Assembly (NCBI GenBank): GCA_016872875.1
Contig: VGYW01000025.1
Location: 1-35,646 of the forward strand
Length of the DNA stretch: 35,646 bases
DNA from: Planctomycetota bacterium
GTDB lineage: Bacteria; Planctomycetota; PUPC01; DSUN01
Direction of reading: 5' to 3'
Below, piece by piece: positions 15,864 to 24,130 of the stretch (positions are counted from its first letter, which is position 1; every line of letters begins with the position of its first letter). The notes below the pieces were generated by a model. The model saw only the letters and a list, made by a program, of their open reading frames with translations, ran no database searches and was not told the DNA's origin. A program made the position numbers and the translations under genes.

Positions 15864-16736
15864 CTAGTCCTCGCTCCCCGCCATCAGGCGAATCTGGAGC
15901 AGGATCAGGCCGAAGACCATGAGGAAGAGGGCCGTGCCCATCGCGCACGCGTAGCCCATGCGGTGAAACGAAAATGCCTGCTGGTAGAGCTGGTACTCGA
16001 CGAGGGTGGTGGCGTAGCCGGGGCCGCCCTGGGTCATGACGTAGACGAATGCGAAAAGGCTTGTGAAGGACCAGACGACGAGGCTGACGCCCCAGAACTC
16101 GATGACGTGGCGTAGGGAGGGGATGACGATGTGCCAGAGGTAGCGCCAGCCGCGCGCGCCGTCGAGTCTCGCCGCCTCGAAAATCTCCTGCGGGATGGCC
16201 GCAAGCCCAGCCAGGAAGACGATGACGCCGTGGCCGAAGATGCCCCAGAGGATGACCAGGATGAGGACGGGGAGAGCCGTGTCTGGGTCGCCCAGCCAGT
16301 CGGTCGCGATGCCCCCGAGGCCGATCACCTCGAGGCCGCGGTTCACCGGCCCGTCCTGGCGCAGGAGCGCGGTGAAGAGCGTGCCCACAATGACGGGCGA
16401 GAGCACGGAGGGGAGGAAGAAGCTGGCCCGGAAGAAGCGCCAGCCCCGAATCTCCTCGTGGAGGGCCAGGGCCAGCACCAGCGACACGAGAATCCATGCG
16501 GGCACGGAGAGGACGAGGATGAGGTTGTTCTCGACGGCCCACCAGAAGTTCCTGTCGCCGAGGAGCTCCGCGAAGTTGGCCAGGCCCACGTAGGCCGGTG
16601 GGTCCGTGCCGTTCCAGCGGGTGAAGCCGTGCCAGAGCGCGCTGGCGGCGGGCACCACGCGGAAGACCACCAGGAGCAGGCACGCCGGGAGGAGGAAGAG
16701 GTAGCCTGCCAGAATTGCCGAACGCTTTCCCGCCAC
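15864..16736 (-). CDS. Carbohydrate ABC importer permease (MalF type), module 2
   Basis: A 290-residue permease. The first membrane segment (about 6-28) is followed by a periplasmic loop WNGTDPPAYVGLANFAELL, typical of sugar permeases. The EAA loop is EIFEAARLDGARGWRYLW. The open frame continues far upstream as a shadow of the binding-protein gene, so the start was decided by context: GTG at 16736 lies two bases after the stop of the binding-protein gene and is preceded by AGGGAAG. This tight junction implies translational coupling with the gene upstream. Confidence 0.87.
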   Translation of the reverse strand: MAGKRSAILAGYLFLLPACLLLVVFRVVPAASALWHGFTRWNGTDPPAYVGLANFAELLGDRNFWWAVENNLILVLSVPAWILVSLVLALALHEEIRGWRFFRASFFLPSVLSPVIVGTLFTALLRQDGPVNRGLEVIGLGGIATDWLGDPDTALPVLILVILWGIFGHGVIVFLAGLAAIPQEIFEAARLDGARGWRYLWHIVIPSLRHVIEFWGVSLVVWSFTSLFAFVYVMTQGGPGYATTLVEYQLYQQAFSFHRMGYACAMGTALFLMVFGLILLQIRLMAGSED

Positions 16737-16738
16737 GT

Positions 16739-18028
16739 CTACTTCCCTGTGGTCTCCCGCGCGCGTATCGCAGAGGCCGTCTTCTCGATGGCGTCGGCGG
16801 CTTCGGCCACGGTGGCCTGGCCGCTCATGAGGCGCTGGCACTCGCGGCGGAGGGCCTCGCCCACCTCGTTGGGCAGCGTGCCGGTCATCTGCGGGCCGGT
16901 CTTGCCCGCGGCGAGCCAGCCGGCGATGGCCTTGGCGTTCGGGTCGGTCATCAGGGCGCGGTCGTAGCTCTGGTTCGCCGGGAACGAGCCGACGTCGGCC
17001 AGAAACGTCCGGGCGTTCTCGTCGCTCGCGATGAAGGCGATGTAGTCGAATGCCTCGCGGGGGTGCCTGCACCAGGCGGTGACGGCGTAGGCGAAGGCGC
17101 CCCCCGTGGGGGACCAGTCGGCCCGCGGGCCGGGCTGGAAGACCGGGCAGGGCATCACGCCCACCTTGTCCTTGCCCATCATGTCGGCGAAGTCCTTCCA
17201 GTGAGCCACGTCGGAGATCAGGCCGAGGAAGAAGGCGGCCTCGCCCCGCATGAACGTCTCGCTCGCGTCGGGGAAGAGCGGCGTTGACATGACGCCCTTC
17301 GTGAAGCAGCCCCGGTCGTTCAGCTCTTTGAGCTTTTCGAGGAGCCTGGCCACCTTGGGGTCTGTCCACTTCAGCTCGCCGCGGGCGAGGCGCTCCTGGT
17401 CGCCCGGCGCGAAGGTCTGGAAGTAGAGCGCGTTGACGAACCATTCGGCCCAGAAGCCTTCCTTCTGCCCCGCGGCGATGCCGGCCTTGCCGAGCTTCTT
17501 CGCCGCGTCGCAGGCCGCGAGGAATTGCTCCCACGTCGCTGGCGGCTCCGCCGTTTGGAGCAAGGACTTGTTGTAGTACCAGACGAGTCCCTGGACCGCG
17601 ATGGGCACGGCGAGCGGCACGCCGCTGGGGTCGTAGCCGACGCTGGTCATCTCCCAGCCGACGATCTTCTTCTTGAACTCCGGCGTGACGTAGTCGGTGA
17701 GGGGCAGGAGGCTCGAGCGCTCGTCCACCACGCGGCTGCCCTGGTGGAGCATCACCACGTCGGGGCCGCTGCGCGACGCCGTGGCCGCCTTGAGAATCTG
17801 GTAGTATTCGGTGTGGGACTGGGCGACGTGTTTGATGGTGACGCCCGGGTGTGCCTTCTCGAAGGCGCGGTCTATGTTCGTCAGCCACAGCCCAACTCCC
17901 TTCGACGGGTCGGCCGCGTGCCAGTCCCACACGGTCAGCACGATTTGGCCTGGCTTCGGCTCGCCCTCGCCGCCGCAGCCGGCGATCAGGGCCAGGGCCA
18001 AGCCCCAACAAAGGCGTCGTGCATTCAC
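16739..18028 (-). CDS. Lipoprotein sugar-binding protein of an ABC importer, module 2
   Basis: A 429-residue binding protein with a lipoprotein signal peptide; the lipobox is LIAGC with Cys18. The mature protein begins the family-1 fold with IVLTVWDWH, has a hinge-like GVPLAVPIAVQGLVWYYNK region and WEQFLAACDAAKKLG, and ends with AADAIEKTASAI. It should capture an oligosaccharide or similar solute outside the inner membrane and deliver it to the permeases at 15864 and 14877. The start is GTG at 18028, and the GTGA overlap with the URO-D stop codon (18025-18027) implies translational coupling. The ligand cannot be told. Confidence 0.92.
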   Translation of the reverse strand: MNARRLCWGLALALIAGCGGEGEPKPGQIVLTVWDWHAADPSKGVGLWLTNIDRAFEKAHPGVTIKHVAQSHTEYYQILKAATASRSGPDVVMLHQGSRVVDERSSLLPLTDYVTPEFKKKIVGWEMTSVGYDPSGVPLAVPIAVQGLVWYYNKSLLQTAEPPATWEQFLAACDAAKKLGKAGIAAGQKEGFWAEWFVNALYFQTFAPGDQERLARGELKWTDPKVARLLEKLKELNDRGCFTKGVMSTPLFPDASETFMRGEAAFFLGLISDVAHWKDFADMMGKDKVGVMPCPVFQPGPRADWSPTGGAFAYAVTAWCRHPREAFDYIAFIASDENARTFLADVGSFPANQSYDRALMTDPNAKAIAGWLAAGKTGPQMTGTLPNEVGEALRRECQRLMSGQATVAEAADAIEKTASAIRARETTGK

Positions 18029-19110
18029 GAGCAGGCTCCTTTTCGATCGGCCGGATCGGTCGGATCAGTCGAATTATTCGAATCAATCGAATCAATCGAA
18101 TCAATCCGATCGCTGATGGGGTAGCCGCCGTGCCGCCGCACCGCGCGCGACATGGCGAGCACGTTCTCGGGCTTCAGGAAGCTCGCCAGGCTGTTGCCGC
18201 TGGCGGCGATGTAGCCGCCGCCGGGGGCGACGTCGCGGACGAGGCCGCGGACCTCGGCGGCCACCTGGCGCGGCGTCCCGCGGGCCAGGAGGTCCATCTC
18301 CACGTTTCCGAGGAGGCAGAGGCGGCCGGCGTAGCGGCGCTTCATCGCACGGATGTCCATCGCTCCCTTCTCGTTGGGGTGGAGGCCCGCCACGCCGAGG
18401 GCGAGAAGGTCGTCGGCCACGGGCGCCATGTTGCCGTCGCTGTGGAAAATCCAGGGGATCGTCAGCCTTTCGGCCACGCGGCGGAAGCGGGGGGCGAAGA
18501 CCTCGCGGAAGACGGCGGGGGAGAAGAATGGGCCGCTCTTGAAGGCCATGTCGTCGGTCGTCACGAAGACGTCGAAGCCGGCCGCCCCCGCGCGTTCGGC
18601 GAGCGCCGCCGCCCAGTCCGTATAGCGGTCGAGCACGGCTTCGAGCAGCGGGCGGTTCTCGTGGAGAGCGACGCAGAATGCCTCGAAGCCCAGGCTCACG
18701 ATGGTGGGGAAGAGGCCGATGCGGGTCACGAAGAACGCCGCATAGTCGCCCTTCCCCTGGGCGAAGGCGCGGGCCTGCGCCCAGAGGCCCTCGTCGCGCG
18801 GGTCGGGCAGCTCAATCAGCTTGAGGTCCGCCTCGCTCCTGATCATCCCCTCGCCCACGAACTGGCGTCCCCCCTCACCCTCGCCCGTCTGCGCATAGAC
18901 GGGTGGGCGGCGCACATAGAGGACATTATCCATCCCCAGTCGCCGGGCGAGCGCCTTGGCTTGTTCTGCAGTCCACCCGCTGTCACCCACCCCCTCGGGC
19001 CAGCCCATCACCCTCTGCGCCAGCGACGGGTCAACCCACAGCTCGCAGTAAGGCACCCGGTCGGGCACCTCGCACCGCAGGGCGGCCAGCACTCGTTCCC
19101 GTGAGGTCAT
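18025..19110 (-). CDS. URO-D-fold protein, probably a methyltransferase or similar enzyme
   Basis: A 361-residue member of the uroporphyrinogen decarboxylase superfamily. It begins TSRERVLAALRCEVPDRVP, the usual opening, has IFHSDGNMAPVADDL (about 220-234), where MtaA-type methyltransferases carry metal or substrate ligands, and GNVEMDLLARGTPRQVAAEV near 270-290. It lacks the context of haem synthesis. Members beside sugar ABC genes are common in planctomycete-like bacteria, and their reaction is unknown to me. The ATG at 19110 follows GAGGAG. The last 28 residues (from about 334, DRIDSIDSIDSNNSTDPTD) come from a tandem repeat and are unlike the family. The gene is first in the uptake cluster and overlaps the next one by 4 bases. 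Confidence 0.85.
   Translation of the reverse strand: MTSRERVLAALRCEVPDRVPYCELWVDPSLAQRVMGWPEGVGDSGWTAEQAKALARRLGMDNVLYVRRPPVYAQTGEGEGGRQFVGEGMIRSEADLKLIELPDPRDEGLWAQARAFAQGKGDYAAFFVTRIGLFPTIVSLGFEAFCVALHENRPLLEAVLDRYTDWAAALAERAGAAGFDVFVTTDDMAFKSGPFFSPAVFREVFAPRFRRVAERLTIPWIFHSDGNMAPVADDLLALGVAGLHPNEKGAMDIRAMKRRYAGRLCLLGNVEMDLLARGTPRQVAAEVRGLVRDVAPGGGYIAASGNSLASFLKPENVLAMSRAVRRHGGYPISDRIDSIDSIDSNNSTDPTDPADRKGACS
18046..18113. repeat. TCGAATCAA/GGATCGGTC tandem run in a gene end
   Basis: A run of 8-9 bp units, changing from GGTCGGATCA-like to CGAATCAAT-like. It is of the same kind as the runs at 21941-21989 and 29694-29728. Here it encodes the acidic C-terminal tail of the URO-D protein in frame. 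Confidence 0.7.
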
Positions 19111-19143
19111 TAGCTCTCCTCGGCAAGGGGCGTGACAGCTAAT

Positions 19144-19172
19144 CCTATATCACAGAAGCCGCCTTTCCTCAA
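19144..19172 (-). promoter_or_regulatory. Candidate promoter of the uptake cluster
   Basis: On the minus strand TTGAGG (19172-19167) is followed after 17 bp by TATAGG (19149-19144). This would start a transcript about 30 bases before the URO-D ATG at 19110. Both hexamers deviate from consensus. Confidence 0.4.
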
Positions 19173-19181
19173 GCCATGCAC

Positions 19182-19248
19182 CCAGTTCGTAGTGCGGCCT
19201 TCAGGCCGTGTCCGGCGCATACGGGCTGAAGCCCGCACTACAAACTGG
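19182..19248. repeat. Inverted repeat of the GTAGTGCGGGCTTCAGCCCG type
   Basis: Arms at 19182-19208 and 19222-19248 are near-perfect complements with a 13-bp loop. Each arm itself contains a small palindrome (CGGGCTGAAGCCCG or its variant). It lies between the PmoA-like gene end (19275) and the promoter of the uptake cluster, where it may terminate the former. Confidence 0.7.
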
Positions 19249-19274
19249 CTCATCGTCTTGGGCGCTCAGGGGGG

Positions 19275-20468
19275 CTACTGCTTGGCCGTGGCCCTGGGCG
19301 GGCGGGCGAAGTCGTCGTGGAGACGCTGGGCCTCTTCGACGGTGAGGGGCTCGGGGGTCTCGCGGACGTAGTAGCGGTAGCGGAAGGTTAGCGGCTGGTC
19401 GGCCTTGAGGACGGCCTTGGGGAAGGCGCCGAAGCGGCCATACTTGCGGTTCGCGGAGTAGACGGTGCCCTTCGGGTTCTCGGGGTGGTTGAGGTGGGCG
19501 ACGGCGAAGCGCTGGTCGCCGAGCCTGAAGGCCATCGAGGCCCAGGGCATGTCGAGCGTCCCCTTCGTGCCCTCCTTGGAGTCGGGCGGCAGGACGTACT
19601 TCGTCTCGGCCTGGAGCTTGTTCACGTCGGGGTGGGCGCGGAACTGGCAGCCCGCGTGCTCGGGGTCGCCCCCGAGCGTTATCTCGCCCACCTGCGAGCG
19701 CAGGGTCGAGACGAAGTCGAGCAGGAGCTCGGGCTTGGTCTGGCGGTAGACGGTGATGACGCGCTCCTCGACGATGGCCGGCTTGCCGTCGGGCAGCTCC
19801 CAGTTGACCTCTGCGGCCATGCGGCCGAGCACCGGGCCGGCCAGGGTGGCGATGGGCTTCTCGACCCGCTGCCAGACGGCGCGGGCGTGCCAGAAATCGT
19901 AGCTCTTGCCGTCGGGCAGCTTCGTGCCGTTCCAGCCGATGAAGATGCCGCGGTGGTGGGGAAACGGCTCGCCGCCGGGGCTGGTGATGAGCCTCTCGCC
20001 CTTCGAATCGAAGACGTGTGTGAACGGCTTGGAGGTGGGGAACCGCAGCTTAGGGTCGGGGTTGAACTCGTACATGAAGCGCGTCACCTTCCGCCCGTCG
20101 AAGCTGAGGTCGAGCTGTTTGCCCTTCTCGTCCTGGAAGGCGAAGCCCTTGGGCGGCCCCTCGCCCTTCTCGATCCTGGCCTTGCAGGTGGCCTTTTCGC
20201 CCTTCTTGAGCGAGACGAGCCAGACGAGGAGCGTGGAGCCGCGTTCGGCCCCGGGCACGAGCTGGCCTGGCACCTTCCCGCCCGGCCCTTCCACCTCCAC
20301 GGCCACATCGGGTCCGGGCGAGGCCGGCAGCGTGATCGGTGCGGCCACAGGCGTCTCCACCCGATCGCTCTCGCCCGCCTCGACCTCGAGCGTGACCTCG
20401 AATGCCCGCGCGGGCGGAACGAAGGCGACGGAGATCGCCACAACCACAGCCAGCTTCCTCCTGACCAT
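19275..20468 (-). CDS. Exported PmoA-like (DUF6807) family protein
   Basis: A 397-residue protein with a signal peptide (residues 1-22, ending PPARA). The hallmark is HHRGIFIGWN (171-180), with His171-His172, followed by YDFWHARAVWQRVE, and a C-terminal domain with DQPLTFRYRYYVRE. This matches the family labelled PmoA in Pfam and DUF6807 in recent annotation; the methane-oxygenase name is historical and a sugar-related periplasmic role is more likely. The ATG at 20468 follows CAGGAG; a TTG at 20483 is in frame but less likely. It stands downstream of an oxidoreductase gene but is parted from it by a repeat element and a gene remnant. Confidence 0.82.
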   Translation of the reverse strand: MVRRKLAVVVAISVAFVPPARAFEVTLEVEAGESDRVETPVAAPITLPASPGPDVAVEVEGPGGKVPGQLVPGAERGSTLLVWLVSLKKGEKATCKARIEKGEGPPKGFAFQDEKGKQLDLSFDGRKVTRFMYEFNPDPKLRFPTSKPFTHVFDSKGERLITSPGGEPFPHHRGIFIGWNGTKLPDGKSYDFWHARAVWQRVEKPIATLAGPVLGRMAAEVNWELPDGKPAIVEERVITVYRQTKPELLLDFVSTLRSQVGEITLGGDPEHAGCQFRAHPDVNKLQAETKYVLPPDSKEGTKGTLDMPWASMAFRLGDQRFAVAHLNHPENPKGTVYSANRKYGRFGAFPKAVLKADQPLTFRYRYYVRETPEPLTVEEAQRLHDDFARPPRATAKQ

Positions 20469-20498
20469 GATGCACTCCTGCAAAGGGATAGGGCCGTA

Positions 20499-20706
20499 GT
20501 CCCGAAGGGACAGCAGTGGGTAGCCGGCGGCTTCAGCCGCCGGACTCTCGTGCGCCAGTAGTGAAGAAGTCCCGAAGGGACGGCAGAGACATGCGCGGCG
20601 CCACTTCCTCGTGAGTCTCTGCCGTCCCTTCGGGACTGGGCCGTGTGTGCGCCCCGATCCGGCGGCTGAAGCCGCCGGCTACCCACTGTGCTCCCTTCGG
20701 GAGCAG
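20499..20706. repeat. REPIN-like element
   Basis: An inverted pair of the REP unit found around tnpA: GTCCCGAAGGGAC and the CCGGCGGCTTCAGCCGCCGG palindrome at one end, then their mirror copies, closing with GCTCCCTTCGGGAGC. After the element comes CATCTGTGGGGCG, also seen after the copy at 23893 (and more loosely after 32118). Confidence 0.8.
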
Positions 20707-20754
20707 GACGTTGAAAAACCCGCGATTCTGCCGCTCATCTGTGGGGCGGCGTGC

Positions 20755-20877
20755 TCAGTCGCGTTCATAGATCACCCGCCCCCGCCGGGCGACAAGCTGA
20801 GAGAACTTGTCGTCAGGGGAGAGTGGCACGAGGTCAACGTTGACGCCCAGTTCATCCTCATTATGCTCCGGAATCTC
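20755..20877 (-). pseudogene. C-terminal fragment of a minimal nucleotidyltransferase (MntA-like)
   Basis: Read on the minus strand, the 40 codons before a TGA at 20757-20755 give a sequence containing ELGVNVDLVPLSPDD and ending LVARRGRVIYERD. This is the usual ending of minimal nucleotidyltransferases of the MntA/HepT toxin-antitoxin group (a VDLV strand with its acidic residue, then GRxxYERD). In-frame stop TGA at 20880-20878 and a missing N-terminal GSxxR...D motif show it is only a remnant. It lies between a REPIN-like element and the oxidoreductase stop at 20897. Confidence 0.55.
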
Positions 20878-20896
20878 TCAGAGCGCAAGCGCCCGG

Positions 20897-21919
20897 TCAG
20901 ACCTCGGCAATCTCGACGGTGCGACGCTCCTCGATGGAGCGGACCATGGCTTCGATGATCTGGGTGGCGGCGAGGCCGTCGTCGGCGGTGACGACCGGCT
21001 CGCGGCCGTCGAGGAGGCAGTCCACGAAGTGGTAGATGGGCATGATGACGAAGCCCTCGGGCACGCCGAAGGCGTCGAGGAGGCCGGCGGTGAAGGGGGT
21101 CTGGAGCTTGCGCGGGCCGGCCATGCGCAGGCCCTGCTCGGTGCAGTTGATCTGCGCGGTGCTCTTCGAGCCGACGAGGTTCATCTGGAAGTCGATCAGC
21201 GTGGGCCAGCCGTTGGGCAGAATCCAGCAGGTCTCGAAGGTGGCGAAGCAGTCCTCGAAGGCCACGGTGGCCTGGATGGCGTCGAAGGTGTCGGCGCCGC
21301 GCCGCTTGAGGATTTCGCGGCGGGCGTGGGCGGTGACACGGATCGCCTTCTGCCGCCCGATGAGCCAGCGCATGAGGTCTACGACGTGCGGCAGGAGGAA
21401 CCAGTGCGGGCCGCTCCTTCCCGCCCAGGAGAGCATGCCAAAGGGGATCGAGAGGGGGTTCGAGAGGCGTGCGTAGCCCATGACGGGCTTGCCGAGCTCG
21501 CCGGCGTCAATCCGGTGCTTGAGGGCCAGGAAGGGGGGGTTCCAGTGGTTGTGGAAGTCCACCATCACGGTGCGGCGGGCCTTCTTGGCAGCGGCGATTA
21601 TCCGGCGCGCCTCGGCGGTGGAGGTGGTGAGGGGCTTCTCGATGAGGAGGTGCTTCCCCGCGGCCAGGAGCGCGAGGGCAGGCTCCGTGTGGGCGAAGTC
21701 GGGCGTTGCGATGGAGACGGCCTTGATGGCCTTGTCCCCCGCAATCTCTTCGAGCGAGGCGGCGGCCTTGAGGCCATACCGCTTCGCCACCTCCTTCGCG
21801 CGGTCAGGATTGAGATCGAAGACGGCGGCACATTGCGCGCGGGGGTGCGCGCAGTATGCCTTCACGTGGTTCTCGCCGAAGAGGCCGCAGCCGACGACCG
21901 CGGTGGTGAGCTGTTTCAC
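20897..21919 (-). CDS. Gfo/Idh/MocA-family oxidoreductase
   Basis: A 340-residue protein with a classical Rossmann motif VVGCGLFGENH (8-18, GxGxxG), a strand ending in the acidic FDLNPDR for NAD(P) ribose binding, and EKPL at 94-97. The C-terminal alpha/beta domain contains FLLPHVVDLMRWLIG, with the His/Asp pair of the catalytic region. The open frame runs further upstream through a tandem repeat and pgpA in another frame, so the start was set by the ribosome site: AGGAGG six bases before GTG at 21919. It follows pgpA by 75 bp on the same strand, with a GATCCGACT repeat in the gap. The substrate is not known. Confidence 0.9.
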   Translation of the reverse strand: MKQLTTAVVGCGLFGENHVKAYCAHPRAQCAAVFDLNPDRAKEVAKRYGLKAAASLEEIAGDKAIKAVSIATPDFAHTEPALALLAAGKHLLIEKPLTTSTAEARRIIAAAKKARRTVMVDFHNHWNPPFLALKHRIDAGELGKPVMGYARLSNPLSIPFGMLSWAGRSGPHWFLLPHVVDLMRWLIGRQKAIRVTAHARREILKRRGADTFDAIQATVAFEDCFATFETCWILPNGWPTLIDFQMNLVGSKSTAQINCTEQGLRMAGPRKLQTPFTAGLLDAFGVPEGFVIMPIYHFVDCLLDGREPVVTADDGLAATQIIEAMVRSIEERRTVEIAEV

Positions 21920-21940
21920 AAGGGGCCTCCTGAAAGAGAT

Positions 21941-21989
21941 GATCCGACTGATCCGACTGATCCGACTGATCCGACCGATCCGACCGATC
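21941..21989. repeat. GATCCGACT tandem run
   Basis: Five to six units of GATCCGACT/GATCCGACC fill the short gap between pgpA and the oxidoreductase start. Only one arm is present, so it is a tandem run rather than a hairpin. Confidence 0.7.
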
Positions 21990-21993
21990 TGTG

Positions 21994-22476
21994 CTACGCC
22001 ACACAGTGGAACCACAGGTGCGTGGCCGCGGCTGCGTAGAGGCCGGCGGCCACGTCGTCGAGCACGATGCCCCAGCCGGCGTTGAGGCGCTCGGCGCGGC
22101 CGGCCGGGAAGGGCTTGATGACGTCGAAGACCCGAAAGAAGACGAAGGCGGCGAGCGCGACCTTCCAGCGCGGAAGCGCCATGAGGAGGGGCGTGACGCC
22201 CACGAGGGCGATGAGCTGGCCCGCCGCCTCGTCGAGGACGAACTGGCGGGGGTCGCGCTGCTTGAAGTAGACTTGTCCCCAGTGTCCGATGGCGATGCCG
22301 AGGATGGCGAAGGCTGCCCCCGCCGCCCCCGCCGCGACGCTCAGACCCCACCCGTTTAGCCGCAGCGCGGCGAGGAGGTAGAGCGCGCAGGCGCCGAGGC
22401 TGGCCACCGTGCCCGAGGCGACGGGGAACTCGCCCAGGTAGAAGAAGGTGGCCGCGAGCTCACGAAGGCGGTCCAT
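21994..22476 (-). CDS. pgpA: Phosphatidylglycerophosphatase A
   Basis: A 160-residue integral membrane enzyme, the normal length for PgpA, which removes phosphate from phosphatidylglycerophosphate to give phosphatidylglycerol. The family signatures are FFYLGEFPVASGTVASL near the N-terminus (the GxxPxAxGTxGS pattern) and the acidic FVLDEAAGQ (about residues 78-86), followed by VFFRVFDVIKPFPAGRAE, another typical conserved block. Four membrane segments are expected. The ATG at 22476 follows GAGGGG. It overlaps the end of rimO by 17 bases, so the two are co-transcribed. Confidence 0.93.
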   Translation of the reverse strand: MDRLRELAATFFYLGEFPVASGTVASLGACALYLLAALRLNGWGLSVAAGAAGAAFAILGIAIGHWGQVYFKQRDPRQFVLDEAAGQLIALVGVTPLLMALPRWKVALAAFVFFRVFDVIKPFPAGRAERLNAGWGIVLDDVAAGLYAAAATHLWFHCVA

Positions 22477-23875
22477 GAGGGTCCCCTCGGTGCGGCTGCT
22501 TGCCCCCCACCCGGGCTTCCAGATCGTACCCAACTGCATCCGTGATCTCCACCTCGACGAATTGGCCGGCCTGGAGGCGGCGGCCCCGGACGCGGATGAC
22601 GGGGTCAACGTCGGGCGCCTCGGCGTAGCTTCGCGCGGCGAAGCCGGACGCGGGGCAGGGACGCCCCGCCCACAATGGCAGGCGGCGGTCGAGGACCACT
22701 TCGGCCCGCGTGCCCGCCCGCGCGGCCGCCTTGCGGAACGCGATGGCCTGCTGGCGGCGCATCAGCTCGTCGAGGCGTGCCGCGCGCACCTCCTCGGGCA
22801 CCATCGGCTCCTCAATGGCCGCACGGGTGCCGTCCTCCTCCGAGTAGGCGAACGCCCCGAGGCGCTCGAACTGCACCTCCTCGATGAAGTCGAGCAGGGC
22901 CGCGAAGTCGTCCTCGGTTTCACCAGGATACCCGACGAGGATGGTGGAGCGCAAGACGATGTTGGGGATTCGCTCGCGGAGGCGCGCGATGAGGGCGCGC
23001 ATGGCCTCGCGCGTGGTGCCGCGCCCCATGCGCGCCAGGATGGCGTCGCTGGCGTGCTGGATCGGGATGTCCGCATAGGGGCAGAGCTTCGGCGTCGTGG
23101 CGAATGCCTCGATGGCCGCGGCGTCGAAGTGGGCGGGATGGGCGTAGAGGACTCGTAGCCAGCGGAGGGGCTCGACCTCGGCCAGTTGTTCGAGGAGCAT
23201 GGGGAGCGCGCGGCGACCGTAGAGGTCGGCCCCGTAGTTCGTCGTGTCCTGTGCGATGAGGATGAGCTCGCGGCAGCCATCGTCGGCCAGTTGGCGGGCC
23301 TCGTGGAGGCAGACCTCGAGGGGCTTGCTTCGTAGCGGCCCGCGGATGAGGGGGATGGCGCAGTAGGCGCAGCGGTTGTCGCACCCCTCGGCGATGCGGA
23401 GGTAGGCGTAGTGCTTTGGGGTGATGCGGAGGCGCGGCCCTTCATCGCCGAAGTCGTGCGGCAATGGCCAGAGGCGGAGGACGGGCGGCCCGCCGGCGTG
23501 TTCGAGGGCGCGCGCCGCCACGTCGGGCAACTGGCGCTGGTCGGCGATGCCCACCCAGGCGTCCACGTCGGGCAGTTCGCGGCTCAGCTCGCGCCCATAG
23601 CGTTCGGCCATGCAGCCGGCCACGACGACGGCTCGGCAGCGCCCCCTGGCCTTCAGCCGCAGGGCATCCCGGATGGCCTCGAGCGACTCGTTCTTGGCCG
23701 GCTCGATGAACGAGCAGGTGTTCACCACCACCACGTCGGCCTCGGCCGGGTCGCCGCACACGAGCCAGCCGGCCTCGGCCGCCGCGCCCAGGATGCGCTC
23801 CGCGTCCACCTCGTTCTTCGCGCACCCGAGGCTGATCAAGCCCATCCTGTGCCGCCGCTCGGAGTGCTTCGCCAA
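22460..23875 (-). CDS. rimO: Ribosomal protein S12 methylthiotransferase
   Basis: A radical-SAM methylthiotransferase that modifies an aspartate of ribosomal protein S12. With a TTG start at 23875 it has 471 residues. Auxiliary-cluster cysteines are Cys18 (SLGCAKN), Cys54 (NTCSF) and Cys88 (AGCMAERY); the radical-SAM cluster is Cys165-x3-Cys169-x2-Cys172 (CDNRCAYC). The NESLEAI motif after Cys54 distinguishes RimO from MiaB. A TRAM domain (about 400-460) ends in GQFVEVEITDAVGYDLEARV. Start choice is open: TTG at 23875 has GCAGGA seven bases upstream, whereas ATG at 23845 lacks a ribosome site. A REPIN-like element begins 18 bp upstream. It is followed by overlapping pgpA. Confidence 0.94.
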   Translation of the reverse strand: MAKHSERRHRMGLISLGCAKNEVDAERILGAAAEAGWLVCGDPAEADVVVVNTCSFIEPAKNESLEAIRDALRLKARGRCRAVVVAGCMAERYGRELSRELPDVDAWVGIADQRQLPDVAARALEHAGGPPVLRLWPLPHDFGDEGPRLRITPKHYAYLRIAEGCDNRCAYCAIPLIRGPLRSKPLEVCLHEARQLADDGCRELILIAQDTTNYGADLYGRRALPMLLEQLAEVEPLRWLRVLYAHPAHFDAAAIEAFATTPKLCPYADIPIQHASDAILARMGRGTTREAMRALIARLRERIPNIVLRSTILVGYPGETEDDFAALLDFIEEVQFERLGAFAYSEEDGTRAAIEEPMVPEEVRAARLDELMRRQQAIAFRKAAARAGTRAEVVLDRRLPLWAGRPCPASGFAARSYAEAPDVDPVIRVRGRRLQAGQFVEVEITDAVGYDLEARVGGKQPHRGDPHGPPS

Positions 23876-23892
23876 GGCCAATTCCTGCTCTT

Positions 23893-24097
23893 GCTCCCAA
23901 AGGGAGCACAGTGGGTAGCCGGCGGCTTCAGCCGCCGGACTCGTGCGCCGGAAGCAGGGAAGTCCCGAAGGGACGGCAGTCATGCGCGCGGGGCCGTCTC
24001 CCGTGGGCTACTGCCGTCCCTTCGGGACTGGGCCGTGTGTGCGCCGCGGTCCGGCGGCTGAAGCCGCCGGCTACCCACTGCCGTCCCTTCGGGACTG
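23893..24097. repeat. REPIN-like element upstream of rimO
   Basis: Same structure as 20499-20706: GCTCCCAAAGGGAGC, a CCGGCGGC palindrome, GTCCCGAAGGGAC, then mirror copies ending GTCCCTTCGGGAC. It lies between the antitoxin stop (24131) and rimO, so it would be part of the rimO leader if the two were transcribed together. CTATCTGTGGGGCG follows it. Confidence 0.8.
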
Positions 24098-24130
24098 CGG
24101 TTTTGTCCCCCTATCTGTGGGGCGTTTTAC

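Noticed and set aside
15864..18104. A single 746-residue protein joining the permease with upstream sequence
   Set aside because: The upstream two thirds is an out-of-frame shadow of the lipoprotein gene; the permease begins at GTG 16736 behind a good ribosome site.
18025..19110. True uroporphyrinogen decarboxylase of haem synthesis (hemE)
   Set aside because: The sequence shows the diverged HSDGN region rather than hemE signatures, and the neighbours are sugar-importer genes.
19275..20468. Methane monooxygenase subunit, as the PmoA family name suggests
   Set aside because: The protein has a signal peptide and soluble domains, not the membrane layout of particulate methane monooxygenase; the name is a family label only.
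20897..22351. A 484-residue form of the oxidoreductase
   Set aside because: The extra N-terminus is read from a tandem repeat and from pgpA in the wrong frame. The Rossmann fold starts at GTG 21919 with AGGAGG in front.
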